From Arthrobacter sp. ZGTC412 (lineage in GTDB: Bacteria; Actinomycetota; Actinomycetes; Actinomycetales; Micrococcaceae): DNA of 64,000 nt. The notes under the pieces were generated by a model. It made no database searches and was not told where the DNA came from. It saw only the letters and a program-made list of their open reading frames with translations. A program made the translations under genes and the position numbers. The DNA is taken from the NCBI RefSeq assembly GCF_002929215.1, contig NZ_PJII01000008.1:62001-126000 (forward strand), in the 5' to 3' direction. Position 1 is the stretch's first letter. Every line of letters begins with the position of its first letter. Positions 17,079 through 26,607 of the stretch are shown piece after piece.

Positions 17079-17939
17079 ATGACTGCTCCACTTCTTGCCC
17101 ACGCCACGGAATACGGGCGGATGTACGCCCGGTCCACCTCTGAGCATTTCTCCGTGCCGTCCATCACCACGGTGATCGGCCAGCAGCCGCACGGGCTGGA
17201 CGGCTGGTTCGGATATATGGGGGCCAGCAGCCTGGCGAAGGATCCGCTGCTCGCAGACTGCCTGGGCAGCCCTGCCAAAATCAAGCAGGCCGTCAACCGC
17301 GCGGCCAAGGCTGCAGAGACGTACCGGGACGAGGCCGCCAGGCGGGGGGACCGCGTCCACTACTACTGCGAGCAGGTGGCCTTGCGGGCCCTCGGCCGGC
17401 CGCACGCCATGAAGGAAGCGCGCGAGGCCCTCGCTTCCAACGGCGAGGAAGCCTTTGCCGTCCGCTTTGATGAATGGTGGGAGCTCTTCCGGGTGGAACC
17501 CATTGCCCCTGAGATCACCGTCTGGAACAACGCGGTGGGTTACGCGGGCACCCTTGACCTGGTGGCCCGGATCAACGGGCGGGTTTGCCTCATCGACTAC
17601 AAGACCAAGGGCACCACCCGCGACGGCCTGGTCAAGCCGCTGGACGACAAAGTGGTGATGCAGCTGGTGGCCGGTATGAAGGCGGAAGAGAGCCTGGTGG
17701 ACCCGGAGGCGGGGACTTGGGAGCCGTGGAAATACGGCGAAAACCCTGTCCTGCTGGCTGTGGCCATTGGGGAAACCGAGGTCCGTCCGGTCCGTGCCAA
17801 CCCTGACGTCCTCAAGCACCACTGGTGGAAGTTTTGTGCGTTGCGGCGCGTGTGGGAGCTGTCAGCGGACACCATTTCCGCGGGGACCGCACTGTTGCCC
17901 ATAGCCCCGCCGCCGCTCGCGCAGGTACAGCCCGCCTGA
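17079..17939 (+). CDS. PD-(D/E)XK family nuclease-like protein (RecB/Cas4-type fold)
   Basis: A 286-residue protein. YAGTLDLVARINGRVCLIDY followed by KTK is the RecB-type nuclease core: Asp in GTLD, then Asp-Tyr-Lys. An upstream His (RVHYYCEQVAL) fits the exonuclease family pattern. The true start is the ATG at 17079 (MTAPLLAHA), with GAAAGAG 9 bases upstream; the frame continues upstream through the tRNA and is not coding there. Role unknown; possibly DNA repair or a prophage-derived exonuclease, though the flanks are ordinary. Confidence 0.75.
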   Translation: MTAPLLAHATEYGRMYARSTSEHFSVPSITTVIGQQPHGLDGWFGYMGASSLAKDPLLADCLGSPAKIKQAVNRAAKAAETYRDEAARRGDRVHYYCEQVALRALGRPHAMKEAREALASNGEEAFAVRFDEWWELFRVEPIAPEITVWNNAVGYAGTLDLVARINGRVCLIDYKTKGTTRDGLVKPLDDKVVMQLVAGMKAEESLVDPEAGTWEPWKYGENPVLLAVAIGETEVRPVRANPDVLKHHWWKFCALRRVWELSADTISAGTALLPIAPPPLAQVQPA

Positions 17940-18026
17940 GTGCGGAGGAACGAAACCGCCCGGAGTTTCGTCTGCGCCTAAACTGGATTGGTTCCCTTTG
18001 ACGCCTACCGTAAGGAAAAACAGCGC

Positions 18027-18626
18027 ATGGCTATTCTGAATATCCGCATCATCGGCGATCCTGTGCTCCGCACAGTTGCCGATCCTGTGACGGAATTCGG
18101 GCCTGAGCTGGCCAAGCTGGTGGCGGACATGACCGAGACCATGGAAGACGTGGACGGTGCCGGCCTCGCCGCGCCCCAGATCGGTGTGAGCAAGCGTGTC
18201 TTTACCTACCGCATTGACGGAGTGGAAGGGCACATCATCAACCCCGTGCTGGAGAACAGCGAGGATTTCCAGCCCGACCACGTGGAAGGCTGCCTGTCCA
18301 TCCCCGGTCTCGGTTTTCCGGTGCGGCGTTTCCGTGCCACCCGCGTCTCCGGCGTAGACATGCACGGCAACCCGGTCACCGTCGAAGGCGAGGGGATGCT
18401 GGCGCGCTGCTTCCAGCACGAGAATGACCACCTGGACGGAATCCTCTACACGGACCGGCTGGAGGGGGAGGACCGTAAGGCTGCCCTGCGCTCCATCCGC
18501 AACGCCAACTATGACTCCGTCACGGAACGGACCGCGGCGAAGCGCGCCAAGACAGTCGGCTCAAGTTTTGGCGGCGCCACTTCAGGCGCGAGTTTTGGTG
18601 CCGGCGCTGCTGGTGCCAACGGGTGA
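18027..18626 (+). CDS. def: Peptide deformylase
   Basis: A 199-residue metalloenzyme removing the N-formyl group from nascent proteins. All three motifs are present: GAGLAAPQIG (residues 45-54), EGCLSIPG with metal ligand Cys89, and QHENDHLDG with His131, Glu132 and His135. The ATG at 18027 follows AAGGAAA. The C-terminal ~25 residues (Gly/Ala/Ser-rich) go beyond the fold. The stop overlaps the fmt start, giving a def-fmt-rsmB operon for initiator-Met formylation and deformylation. Confidence 0.95.
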   Translation: MAILNIRIIGDPVLRTVADPVTEFGPELAKLVADMTETMEDVDGAGLAAPQIGVSKRVFTYRIDGVEGHIINPVLENSEDFQPDHVEGCLSIPGLGFPVRRFRATRVSGVDMHGNPVTVEGEGMLARCFQHENDHLDGILYTDRLEGEDRKAALRSIRNANYDSVTERTAAKRAKTVGSSFGGATSGASFGAGAAGANG

Positions 18627-19543
18627 GGGTCCTGTTCGCGGGCACTCCCGCCGTCGCCGTCCCGTCACTCAATGCGCTCGTGGAGGCAGGCTTCGATGTA
18701 GTTGCGGTGCTGACAAGGCCTGACGCGCCTATCGGCCGGAAGCGTGTGCTCACGCCCTCGCCGGTTGCCGCCCGGGCAGCCGAGCTGGGGATCGACGTCA
18801 TCCATGCGGCCCGGATCGATGCGGAGGCCATCGGCAGGATCTCGGCGGTGAGCCCGGATGTGGCCGCAATTGTCGCCTACGGTGGGCTGGTTCCCCCGGC
18901 CGCACTGGGCATCCCGCGGCACGGCTGGATCAACCTGCACTTCTCGCTGCTTCCTTCCTGGCGCGGCGCCGCGCCGGTGCAGCGTGCCGTTATGGCCGGC
19001 GACGACGTCACCGGTGCCGTGACCTTCCAGCTTGAGGAAGGCCTGGACACCGGGCCCGTCTTCGGAACCCTGACGGAAACGGTGGGGCCGGAAGATACGG
19101 CGGGCGAACTGCTGGATCGGCTGTCCCGCAGCGGAGCGGTGCTTCTGGCCCAGACGCTTTCGGCCATTGACGCCGGCAAAGCGGCCGCTCTTCCGCAAAC
19201 TGGTGAAATCTCCCTCGCCCCCAAGCTGGCCCTCGACGACGGCCGGCTCGACTGGAAACACCCGGCCCTGGCCATTGACCGGCAGGCACGGGGCGTCACC
19301 CCCGAACCGGGAGCGTGGACAGTACTGGATGGCCAGCGCATCAAGCTGGAGCCCGTCCGACTGCGGCCCGATGTTTCCGGTTTGGCGCCCGGGTCCCTCT
19401 CCGCGCAAGGCAAAAGTGTTTTCGTGGGAACAGGCTCGCACGGCGTGGAGCTGACCCGGATGCAGCCAGCGGGCAAAAAAATGATGGCCGCTGCTGATTG
19501 GGCACGCGGCATGGCTTCCCTTGAAAGCGTGGTGTTCGAATGA
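18623..19543 (+). CDS. fmt: Methionyl-tRNA formyltransferase
   Basis: A 306-residue enzyme formylating Met-tRNA(fMet) from 10-formyl-THF. The catalytic Asn/His block is WINLHFSLLPSWRGAAPVQR, with later QLEEGLDTGPVF. It starts with GTG at 18623 in a GTGA overlap with def and ends in an ATGA overlap with rsmB, so all three are translationally coupled. Confidence 0.95.
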   Translation: MRVLFAGTPAVAVPSLNALVEAGFDVVAVLTRPDAPIGRKRVLTPSPVAARAAELGIDVIHAARIDAEAIGRISAVSPDVAAIVAYGGLVPPAALGIPRHGWINLHFSLLPSWRGAAPVQRAVMAGDDVTGAVTFQLEEGLDTGPVFGTLTETVGPEDTAGELLDRLSRSGAVLLAQTLSAIDAGKAAALPQTGEISLAPKLALDDGRLDWKHPALAIDRQARGVTPEPGAWTVLDGQRIKLEPVRLRPDVSGLAPGSLSAQGKSVFVGTGSHGVELTRMQPAGKKMMAAADWARGMASLESVVFE

Positions 19544-21174
19544 GCGGTTCCGGCGGCAATCAGAGCGGTCGCGGCAACGCCGGGAGCGGGAGCGGAAGCT
19601 CAGGAGGCGGGCAGCGCGGAAGAGGCGGCGGGGGCCGCGGCAACGGCGGACCCCGCGATTCCAGCATCCGAAACGCCAAAGGCAGGGAACGGAACCGCAG
19701 CGCCGAGCGCAGCTTCACCGACAACGCCCCTTCGCAGCGCACGCGCAGGGCGGATCCCGCCCGGCTGGTGGCGTTCGAAGTCCTTCGTGCCGTGGCTGCC
19801 GAGGACGCCTACGCGAACCTGGTGCTGCCGGCACGGATCCGGCACCACGGCCTGGACAAGCGGGACGCCGGTTTTGCCACAGAACTGAGCTACGGGGCCC
19901 TCCGCGGCCAGGGCACCTACGACGCCATCCTGGCCCGTTGCGTCGACCGGCCGCTGGACCAACTGGACCCGGCCCTCCTCGACGCCCTTCGGATCGGAGC
20001 GCATCAGCTGCTGGCCATGCGGGTCCCGGCGCATGCGGCACTGGACCAGACCGTTGGCCTGGCGCGTGCAGTGATCGGAGCGGGACCGTCTGCCCTCATC
20101 AACGCTGTCCTCCGGAAGGTCGCGGCGCACACCCTCGAGGAGTGGCTGGAGCAGTTGGTCGCCGGAGAAACGGACGAGACCAAGGTGGCCTCCGTCCGCT
20201 ATGCCCATCCCGAGTGGATCGTCCGCGCTATGCGCCAGTCCCTCGTGGCACATGGTCGCTCAGCGTCGGAAATCAACGATCTTTTGGAAGCGGATAACGC
20301 TGCGCCGGTGGTCAACCTGGTAGCCCTGCCCGGCATTGGAAGCCTCAACGAGGCCCTGGAAAACGGGGCCACCCCCGGCGAGCTCGTGGAAGGCTCGGCG
20401 CTCTCCAGCGGCGGGGACCTGGGCCGGCTTGCCTCGGTACGGGAGGGCAGCACCAGGGTGCAGGACGTCGGCTCGCAGCTGGTGGCACGCGCCATGGCTG
20501 AGGTCGACCTTGGCGGACATCGGGCCGAAAGGGGAGCCGAAGGCGCTGAGAGGGCAGACGCTGCAGGAAGCCCCGCCGAGGCCTGGCTGGACCTGTGCGC
20601 GGGGCCCGGCGGAAAGGCGGCACTGCTCGGTGCGTTGGCCAGCCAGAGGGGCGCGACGCTGCTGGCCAATGAACCTGCGCCGCACCGCGCCAAACTGGTG
20701 AGCCAGGCTCTTTCGGCTGTGCCGCGGGAAACCTGGCAGGTCCGCACTGGCGACGGCCGCGAGGTGGGCACGGAGAAACCTGAATTTTTCGACCGTGTTC
20801 TTGTAGACGTTCCCTGCAGCGGGCTGGGCGCGCTCCGGCGGCGCCCGGAATCCCGATGGCGCCGCACGCCCAAGGACCTCGCAGACCTTGGGCAGCTTCA
20901 GCGTGACCTCCTCAAATCGGCTCTGGCAGCAGTGCGGCCGGGCGGAGTGGTTGCCTACGTGACCTGCTCACCCCATCCGGCTGAAACCACGGCCGTAGTC
21001 ACCGACGCGCTCCGCAAACGGGACGACCTTGAGCTGCTCGAGGCAGGCCAGGCATTGGACAGCGTGAGCCTTACCGGCAACCTTGGTGCCGGGCATGAGT
21101 CAACCGCCCAACTCTGGCCCCACATCCACGGCACGGACGCCATGTTCCTTGCTCTGATCCGCAAGAAGCCCTGA
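19540..21174 (+). CDS. rsmB: 16S rRNA (cytosine-C5)-methyltransferase RsmB/Sun (NusB + methyltransferase)
   Basis: A 544-residue protein. Residues 1-60 are a Gly/Ser/Arg-rich low-complexity tail, followed by a NusB-like RNA-binding domain (about 65-200) and a SAM-dependent m5C methyltransferase domain. The SAM loop is DLCAGPGGKAALLG, motif IV with a Cys is DVPCSGLGALRRRPE, and motif VI with the nucleophilic Cys is YVTCSPHPAET. The N-terminal tail is an actinobacterial extension, likely disordered. Confidence 0.93.
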   Translation: MSGSGGNQSGRGNAGSGSGSSGGGQRGRGGGGRGNGGPRDSSIRNAKGRERNRSAERSFTDNAPSQRTRRADPARLVAFEVLRAVAAEDAYANLVLPARIRHHGLDKRDAGFATELSYGALRGQGTYDAILARCVDRPLDQLDPALLDALRIGAHQLLAMRVPAHAALDQTVGLARAVIGAGPSALINAVLRKVAAHTLEEWLEQLVAGETDETKVASVRYAHPEWIVRAMRQSLVAHGRSASEINDLLEADNAAPVVNLVALPGIGSLNEALENGATPGELVEGSALSSGGDLGRLASVREGSTRVQDVGSQLVARAMAEVDLGGHRAERGAEGAERADAAGSPAEAWLDLCAGPGGKAALLGALASQRGATLLANEPAPHRAKLVSQALSAVPRETWQVRTGDGREVGTEKPEFFDRVLVDVPCSGLGALRRRPESRWRRTPKDLADLGQLQRDLLKSALAAVRPGGVVAYVTCSPHPAETTAVVTDALRKRDDLELLEAGQALDSVSLTGNLGAGHESTAQLWPHIHGTDAMFLALIRKKP

Positions 21175-21180
21175 CCTGTA

Positions 21181-21275
21181 AACAGCCCTGATCCCCAATA
21201 GTCTTGATCCGAAAGTAGCCCTGATCCGAATAGGGCCGTGTCCGGCAAAGACGTGACCCGTGAAAGGTTCCCCCT
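21181..21275 (+). repeat. Short degenerate direct repeats between rsmB and rpe
   Basis: The spacer contains three imperfect copies of a unit like CCCTGATCC(GAA)TAG, at about 21187, 21205 and 21222, ending before the rpe ribosome binding site (GAAAGG). Function unknown. Confidence 0.4.
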
Positions 21276-21953
21276 GTGACGCAATGCTGCATCAACCCGA
21301 GCATCCTGTCTGCCGATTTCGTCAACCTTGAGGCGGAACTGCAGCGCATCAGCAATGCGGACGCAGTGCACGTGGACGTGATGGACAACCACTTCGTGCC
21401 CAACCTCACCCTCGGGCTGCCGGTGGTACAGCGGATCCAGGCCGTGAGCCCGGTTCCCCTCGACGCGCATCTGATGATTGCCGACGCTGACCGGTGGGCA
21501 CCCGGTTTTGCAGACGCGGGCCTGGCATCAGTCACCTTCCACGCCGAGGCTGCCATTGCGCCCATCAAGCTGGCCCGCGAACTGCGCGCCAGGGGGGCAA
21601 AGGCCGGAATGGCCCTCCGCCCCGGAACTCCCGTGGAGCCGTACCTGGACATGCTCTCCGAGCTGGACATGCTGCTCATCATGACGGTGGAGCCAGGATT
21701 TGGCGGCCAGGCGTTCCTGGACGTGACCCTGCCAAAAATCCGCCGCGCCAGAAAGGCCATCGACGGCTCGGGGATCGGCGTTGCCATCCAGGTTGACGGC
21801 GGCATCACCGAGGACACCATCACCCGTGCTGCGGAGGCGGGCGCCAACGTCTTCGTCGCAGGCTCGGCCGTGTATGGTGCAGAGGATCCGGCTTCGGCCA
21901 TTGACCGGCTCCGCGAGGCAGGCAGTCAAAAGTCACGCTCCTCGGCGGAATAG
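21276..21953 (+). CDS. rpe: Ribulose-phosphate 3-epimerase
   Basis: A 225-residue TIM-barrel enzyme interconverting ribulose-5-P and xylulose-5-P. Motifs present: [29 protein letters not shown] (metal-binding His and Asp), [19 protein letters not shown] and [12 protein letters not shown] start at 21276, seven bases after a GAAAGG site. It lies just upstream of the FMN riboswitch; ribulose-5-P is also the RibB substrate. Confidence 0.95.
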   Translation: MTQCCINPSILSADFVNLEAELQRISNADAVHVDVMDNHFVPNLTLGLPVVQRIQAVSPVPLDAHLMIADADRWAPGFADAGLASVTFHAEAAIAPIKLARELRARGAKAGMALRPGTPVEPYLDMLSELDMLLIMTVEPGFGGQAFLDVTLPKIRRARKAIDGSGIGVAIQVDGGITEDTITRAAEAGANVFVAGSAVYGAEDPASAIDRLREAGSQKSRSSAE

Positions 21954-21994
21954 CCGGGAGCCGTACGCCGTTATGGCACAATAGCAACACACAT

Positions 21995-22142
21995 ACGTGC
22001 TCCGGGGTCGGTGTAAGTCCGAACCGGCGGTGACAGTCCGCGACCCGCGAGCCGGTGGTTTTCCTTTGGGAGAATCCCGGCGGACGGTTGAACCGGTGAA
22101 ATTCCGGTACCGACAGTTAAAGTCTGGATGAGAGAAGCACGT
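21995..22142 (+). ncRNA. FMN riboswitch (RFN element)
   Basis: The conserved RFN blocks appear in order: GGGGTCGGTGTAAGTCCG, ACCGGCGGTGACAGTCCGCG, AGCCGGTGG, TCCCGG, AATTCCGGTACCGACAGT, AGTCTGGATG and AGAGAAG. The closing P1 helix is ACGTGC (21995) with GCACGT (22142). It controls the rib operon below; FMN binding usually lowers expression. No clear T-run terminator follows, which suggests control at translation initiation or by Rho. Confidence 0.95.
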
Positions 22143-22240
22143 ACAGCTGTTTCTGCGGCGTCACGGGATGCCGCGGCCTTCTGCTGTCGTATATCCCCGG
22201 AGCCATCGCGGTTCTAGAGGGAAGGAACGACACAAGCACT

Positions 22241-22324
22241 ATGAACCTGCTGCGATGGCTCTTAAACGCCATAAGTCCTGCTGCCGCCACGTCCGGCAGC
22301 ACAACCATCGAGGCTCCAGCATGA
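22241..22324 (+). CDS. Candidate 27-codon leader ORF overlapping ribD
   Basis: An open frame between the riboswitch and ribD that reads MNLLRWLLNAISPAA and continues to a TGA overlapping the ribD ATG as ATGA. The N-terminal part is hydrophobic. A purine-rich GGGAAGGAA lies 10-17 bases upstream. The overlap is the kind used for translational coupling, but its translation is not shown; coding potential is only suggestive. Confidence 0.3.
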   Translation: MNLLRWLLNAISPAAATSGSTTIEAPA

Positions 22325-23436
22325 CGGCCGGAGTCGTCACGGCCTTTACCGCCGCCGAGACCGCCGCGATGGGCACCGCCCTCGAGGCCGCCCTCAACGG
22401 TCCCCGCGGCGCGAATCCCCTGGTGGGGGCCGTCGTCGTCGATTCCGAAGGCCGCGAGCTCGTTACTGGTTTCCACCGCGGCGCAGGAACCGCCCACGCC
22501 GAGGCAGACGCAATTGCGCAGGCCGCCGCCGCGGGGCTCGATCTCTCCGGATGCACCATGCTGGTGACTTTGGAGCCCTGCAACCATGTGGGCCGCACCG
22601 GCCCCTGCGCCCAGGCGATCATCGCCGCCGGAATAACGGACGTGATTTACGCAGTGGACGATCCCCATGGCCCGGCCGCGGGCGGTGCGGCCACCTTGCG
22701 CGAAGCTGGAGTGCGCGTCCGCAGCGGACTCGGTGCCGGTGAAGCGCTGGACCTGAACCGCCAGTGGTTTGAAGCAGTGGCTGCAAAGCGCCCCTTCGTC
22801 ACCCTTCACATCGCGCAGACGCTGGACAGCCGGATCGCCGCGGAAGACGGTACCAGCCAATGGATCTCCAGCCCCGAATCACTGGCCGACAACCACGCCA
22901 TCCGCGGCCGCATCGACGCCATCCTCGTCGGCACGCAGACCGTGCTGGTGGACAACCCCCGCCTCACGGCCCGCGACGCCGCAGGAGCGCCGGCCCCGAA
23001 GCAGCCCCTGCGGGCCGTGATGGGGCTGCGGGACATCCCGGCAGACGCCGCTGTCCACGGGAGGGACGGCCTGGCAACGCACCTTCCCACCCGCGACCCC
23101 CACGAAGCGCTGTCCACCCTTTACGGTTCCGGCGTCCGCCACCTGATGGTCGAGGGCGGATCCAGCATTCTCAGCGCGTTCCTTGCGGCCGGGCTCGTTG
23201 ACGAACTCATCGTTTACCTGGCCCCCACTCTGCTTGGCTCCGGAACCCCCGCCCTTACCGGCCTGGGAATCACCACCCTCGCCGATGCGCAGCACTGGGA
23301 ATGGGACCCGTCCGACGGCGGCTCCGTCCGGACATTGGGCCGGGACCTTCGACTCCACCTCCGACCGCAACGCACCGTTGCCCCAGACCCACAACCGTCC
23401 CGCGCCACCGCGGAGCAAGCCCAGGGAGGCTACTGA
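22321..23436 (+). CDS. ribD: Bifunctional diaminohydroxyphosphoribosylaminopyrimidine deaminase / 5-amino-6-(5-phosphoribosylamino)uracil reductase
   Basis: A 371-residue RibD catalysing steps 2 and 3 of riboflavin synthesis. The deaminase zinc site is His59-Ala-Glu61 with Cys87 and Cys96 in PCNHVGRTGPC. The reductase half begins near residue 160 (PFVTLHIAQTLDSRIA) and includes VEGGSSILSAFL. The start at 22321 has GAGG 7 bases upstream. The stop overlaps ribE (TGATG). A further in-frame extension to 22168 would run through leader sequence and lacks domain support. Confidence 0.94.
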   Translation: MTAGVVTAFTAAETAAMGTALEAALNGPRGANPLVGAVVVDSEGRELVTGFHRGAGTAHAEADAIAQAAAAGLDLSGCTMLVTLEPCNHVGRTGPCAQAIIAAGITDVIYAVDDPHGPAAGGAATLREAGVRVRSGLGAGEALDLNRQWFEAVAAKRPFVTLHIAQTLDSRIAAEDGTSQWISSPESLADNHAIRGRIDAILVGTQTVLVDNPRLTARDAAGAPAPKQPLRAVMGLRDIPADAAVHGRDGLATHLPTRDPHEALSTLYGSGVRHLMVEGGSSILSAFLAAGLVDELIVYLAPTLLGSGTPALTGLGITTLADAQHWEWDPSDGGSVRTLGRDLRLHLRPQRTVAPDPQPSRATAEQAQGGY

Positions 23437-24080
23437 TGTTTACCGGAATTATTGCCGAGCAGGGGCACGTTCTGTCCGTCGAGAGGGACGGGGATGCCAG
23501 CGCCACCGTACGGCTGCACGCGCCGGGCACCACTGAAGGCCTCGCCCTGGGCGGGTCCATCGCCGTCAACGGCGTGTGCCTCACCGCCACCGAAATAAAC
23601 GGCAAGGAATTCAGCGTGGACGTGATGGGGGAGACCCTGGTCCGCAGCACCATCGGAGAGTTGGTTCCCGGAGATGCCGTCAACCTTGAGCGTTGCGTCC
23701 CGGCCGGCGGAAGGCTGGACGGGCACGTGGTCCAGGGCCACGTGGACGGCGTGGGCGTACTGCTTGAACGCGAGCCCCAGGGCAACTGGGAAAGGCTCCG
23801 CTTTGGCGTCCCGGCCAACCTGGCCCGCTACATCGCGGAAAAGGGATCCATCGCCATCGACGGTGTCTCCCTCACCGTCACGGCCGTCAGCGCCGCCGCT
23901 GAACAAAGCCCCTGGTTCGAGGTGGGACTCATCCCCACCACCCTGGCCGAAACGGGCCTTGGCGCCAAAAGCACCGGCAGCCGGGTGAACCTGGAAGTGG
24001 ACGTCCTGGCCAAGTACACCGAACGCCTGCTGGCGTTCAACACCATGGCGCCCGCAACTGTTGACGGAGGAACACGATGA
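23436..24080 (+). CDS. ribE: Riboflavin synthase, alpha chain
   Basis: A 214-residue enzyme dismutating two 6,7-dimethyl-8-ribityllumazine molecules. It has two lumazine-binding repeats: [10 protein letters not shown]... and the second beginning [22 protein letters not shown] and [12 protein letters not shown] are the matching substrate-site motifs. Overlaps ribD and ribB at both ends. Confidence 0.94.
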   Translation: MFTGIIAEQGHVLSVERDGDASATVRLHAPGTTEGLALGGSIAVNGVCLTATEINGKEFSVDVMGETLVRSTIGELVPGDAVNLERCVPAGGRLDGHVVQGHVDGVGVLLEREPQGNWERLRFGVPANLARYIAEKGSIAIDGVSLTVTAVSAAAEQSPWFEVGLIPTTLAETGLGAKSTGSRVNLEVDVLAKYTERLLAFNTMAPATVDGGTR

Positions 24081-24817
24081 ACGCGGCAGTCCGGTTCGAG
24101 CCTGAGGTGGTTTCCGCTGCCGTCTCCGGTACCCAGGAGGACGCCGCCACGCCACTGGACTCCATCGAAGAGGCAGTCCGGGCCATGGCAGCCGGCCGGC
24201 CGGTCCTGGTGGTGGACAACGAGGACCGGGAGAATGAGGGGGACATCATCTTCGCCGCCCAGCACGCCACCCCGGCGCTGATGGGCTGGACCATCCGGTA
24301 CAGCTCGGGTGTCATCTGCGTCCCGCTGTCCGGCGACCGCGCCGACGCGCTGGCGCTTCCACCCATGGTTGAAGTCAACGAGGATGCCAAGGGCACGGCC
24401 TATACGGTGTCCTGCGACGCCGCCACCGGCGTCAGCACCGGAATCTCCGCGACCGACCGGGCCCTCACGGCCAGGGTCCTCGCGGATCCGCAGTCCGGAC
24501 CGTCCTCCGTCACCCGCCCCGGGCATATTTTTCCGCTTCGTGCGGTTGACGGTGGTGTGCGGGAACGTCCTGGCCACACTGAGGCCGCTGTTGACCTGTG
24601 CCGCCTGGCCGGCCTGGAAGCTGCGGCTGTCATTGCCGAAGTCGTCTACGATGACGGTGAAATGATGCGGCTGGACGGGCTCCGTGCCTTCGCTGCTGAA
24701 CACGGATGCCCCCTAATCTCCATTGCAGACCTGGTGGCCCACCTCGAGGCAGCGGGCACATCGGCTGACGGCAACGCCCGGGCAGGACGCCAGGGCGGAC
24801 AAGAGGAGATACGATGA
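24077..24817 (+). CDS. ribB: 3,4-dihydroxy-2-butanone 4-phosphate synthase
   Basis: A 246-residue RibB converting ribulose-5-P to the 4-carbon unit of lumazine. The acidic metal motif is [13 protein letters not shown]; the ribulose-binding block is [29 protein letters not shown] and [14 protein letters not shown] follow. In many relatives this domain is fused to GTP cyclohydrolase II (RibBA). Here the frame ends with a Gly/Arg-rich tail and ribA starts in a different frame four bases before its stop. Confidence 0.92.
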   Translation: MNAAVRFEPEVVSAAVSGTQEDAATPLDSIEEAVRAMAAGRPVLVVDNEDRENEGDIIFAAQHATPALMGWTIRYSSGVICVPLSGDRADALALPPMVEVNEDAKGTAYTVSCDAATGVSTGISATDRALTARVLADPQSGPSSVTRPGHIFPLRAVDGGVRERPGHTEAAVDLCRLAGLEAAAVIAEVVYDDGEMMRLDGLRAFAAEHGCPLISIADLVAHLEAAGTSADGNARAGRQGGQEEIR

Positions 24818-25593
24818 CGGCTTCCGGAGCTTCGGGGAACGGCCACCACCTGCCCGATTCGGGGAACGGCCACCATGCAACAGCGCCTGCAAATGGCCGC
24901 CACCAGCCAGAATCGAGCAACGGCCGGGTGCCCCATCCCGTCAGCGGCGGTCCGATCGTGCAGCTGCCCACGGCTTTTGGTGACTTCATCGCGCAGGCCT
25001 GGATCGACCTGGTCACCGGTGCCGAGCACTTGGCCGTCAGTTCGCCCAACCCGCCCAAGGACGGCAAAGCCCCCTTGGTCCGGCTGCACTCCGAGTGCCT
25101 CACCGGAGACGTCTTCGGTTCCTACCGCTGCGACTGCGGGGAGCAGTTGGCTTATGCGCTGGGAATGATCCGCGAGGAAGGCGGCACCCTGCTGTACCTG
25201 CGCGGCCAGGAAGGCCGGGGCATCGGGCTCGCCAACAAGATCAAGGCCTACGCGCTGCAGGAGGCCGGCTTCGACACTGTGGAGGCCAACGAACAGCTGG
25301 GCCTGCCGGTGGACGCCCGCTGCTACAAGGCGGCCGCCCAGGTATTGGCTGAGATGGGACTGCATGAAGTGCGGCTCTTGAGCAACAACCCGGACAAGCA
25401 GAACAGGCTGGCCAACGCCGGCGTCAAGGTTGTGGAGATGGTCCCCACCGAGGTTCCGTCCCGCGACCAGAACATCCGGTACCTGCAGACCAAAAAAGAC
25501 CGTATGGAGCACCGCCTGGTGCTGGACACCCACGTGGGCGGTGCGGTGCCCGTCACCACCCCCGATACCTCCTTTGGCCACGAACAAGACTGA
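24814..25593 (+). CDS. ribA: GTP cyclohydrolase II
   Basis: A 259-residue enzyme opening GTP to start riboflavin synthesis. The zinc Cys cluster is [18 protein letters not shown], and [17 protein letters not shown] and LLSNNPDKQ follow. Residues 5-34 are an N-terminal extension of imperfect SGNGHH repeats, coded by tandem DNA repeats, likely disordered. It overlaps ribB by four bases (ATGA). Confidence 0.92.
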   Translation: MTASGASGNGHHLPDSGNGHHATAPANGRHQPESSNGRVPHPVSGGPIVQLPTAFGDFIAQAWIDLVTGAEHLAVSSPNPPKDGKAPLVRLHSECLTGDVFGSYRCDCGEQLAYALGMIREEGGTLLYLRGQEGRGIGLANKIKAYALQEAGFDTVEANEQLGLPVDARCYKAAAQVLAEMGLHEVRLLSNNPDKQNRLANAGVKVVEMVPTEVPSRDQNIRYLQTKKDRMEHRLVLDTHVGGAVPVTTPDTSFGHEQD

Positions 25594-25662
25594 CCAGCGC
25601 GCAAGACTGACTAACCAAAACGACTGCCTAACCCCCAAGACTGAACGGAACAGCACTGACTT

Positions 25663-26151
25663 ATGAGCGGACACGGCGCCCCCGATATCGACCTCACCAC
25701 CCTTAACCCGGCCGAGACGTCCCAGCTGCGCCTGGCCATCGTCGCGGCCAGCTGGCACACCCAGATTATGGACGGGCTCCTGGACGGCGCCCTTCGCGCA
25801 GCCAAGGACGCCGGCATCGCCGAGCCCACCGTCCTGCGCGTCCCGGGAAGCTTCGAGCTGCCTGTCGCAGCCGCGCGGCTGGCACCGCACTTCGACGCCG
25901 TCGTTGCCCTCGGCGTCGTGATTCGCGGCGGGACGCCGCACTTTGAGTACGTCTGCCAGGCGGCGACGTCAGGCCTCACCGACGTAAGCGTTCGCACCGG
26001 CGTTCCGGTGGGCTTCGGCGTTTTGACCTGCGACACCGAACAGCAGGGCCTGGACCGCGCCGGCCTCCCCGGCTCAAAGGAAGACAAGGGCCATGAAGCC
26101 GTCACCGCGGCGCTGGCCACCGCCGTCGTCCTGAAGCAGTACAACAGCTAG
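25663..26151 (+). CDS. ribH: 6,7-dimethyl-8-ribityllumazine synthase
   Basis: A 162-residue lumazine synthase. Motifs: [18 protein letters not shown] (substrate Trp/His), [35 protein letters not shown] and [20 protein letters not shown]. It completes the operon ribD-ribE-ribB-ribA-ribH after a 69-base spacer containing two AAGACTGA repeats. Confidence 0.94.
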   Translation: MSGHGAPDIDLTTLNPAETSQLRLAIVAASWHTQIMDGLLDGALRAAKDAGIAEPTVLRVPGSFELPVAAARLAPHFDAVVALGVVIRGGTPHFEYVCQAATSGLTDVSVRTGVPVGFGVLTCDTEQQGLDRAGLPGSKEDKGHEAVTAALATAVVLKQYNS

Positions 26152-26161
26152 TAATCGCGGG

Positions 26162-26203
26162 ATGGCGGGCGTGGTGTGTGTTCACTCACATCGCGCCCGT
26201 CAT
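26162..26203 (+). terminator. Hairpin after ribH
   Basis: ATGGCGGGCG at 26162-26171 pairs with CGCCCGTCAT at 26194-26203 (one G-U), enclosing GTGTG/CTCAC that can extend the stem. No T-run follows. It lies 11 bases past the ribH stop and may end the rib transcript. Confidence 0.5.
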
Positions 26204-26253
26204 GCAAGGGCCGGACAGGCGCCCTTTGTGCCGCAGCAAGTAGGCTGGAGGGT

Positions 26254-26517
26254 GTGAAGAATTTCGAGACGCTGTTCGCTGAACTGAGCGAGAAGGCAGC
26301 CACCCGCCCGGAAGGCTCCCGCACCGTCGCTGAATTGGACTCCGGTGTCCATGGCATCGGCAAGAAGGTCGTTGAGGAAGCAGCCGAAGTATGGATGGCC
26401 GCCGAATATGAATCCGATGAAGCGGCGGCCGAGGAAATTTCCCAGCTGCTGTACCACCTGCAGGTTCTGATGCTCGCCAAAGGCCTGACCCTGGAAGACG
26501 TCTACAAGCATCTGTAG
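26254..26517 (+). CDS. hisE: Phosphoribosyl-ATP diphosphatase
   Basis: An 87-residue all-alpha MazG-like pyrophosphatase, second step of histidine synthesis. [17 protein letters not shown] supplies the ExxE metal ligands and [13 protein letters not shown] the second helix. The GTG at 26254 fits the usual start ([10 protein letters not shown]); a GGAGG lies only 2 bases upstream, unusually close, so a leaderless or short-leader transcript is possible. Confidence 0.93.
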   Translation: MKNFETLFAELSEKAATRPEGSRTVAELDSGVHGIGKKVVEEAAEVWMAAEYESDEAAAEEISQLLYHLQVLMLAKGLTLEDVYKHL

Positions 26518-26607
26518 CCACCGGTCCGGCGCGCCTTTGCCGCCGGTGCCCGCTGTGGCCTGCATTGCCTGAACACCTAGACATTTTCGAATTCAGAAAG
26601 ATCTCCC

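Noticed and set aside
22168-22320. Upstream extension of RibD by 51 residues
   Set aside because: The extension is Arg/His/Ser-rich, lacks a ribosome binding site and covers riboswitch leader; the ATG at 22321 has a proper site and fits the family length.
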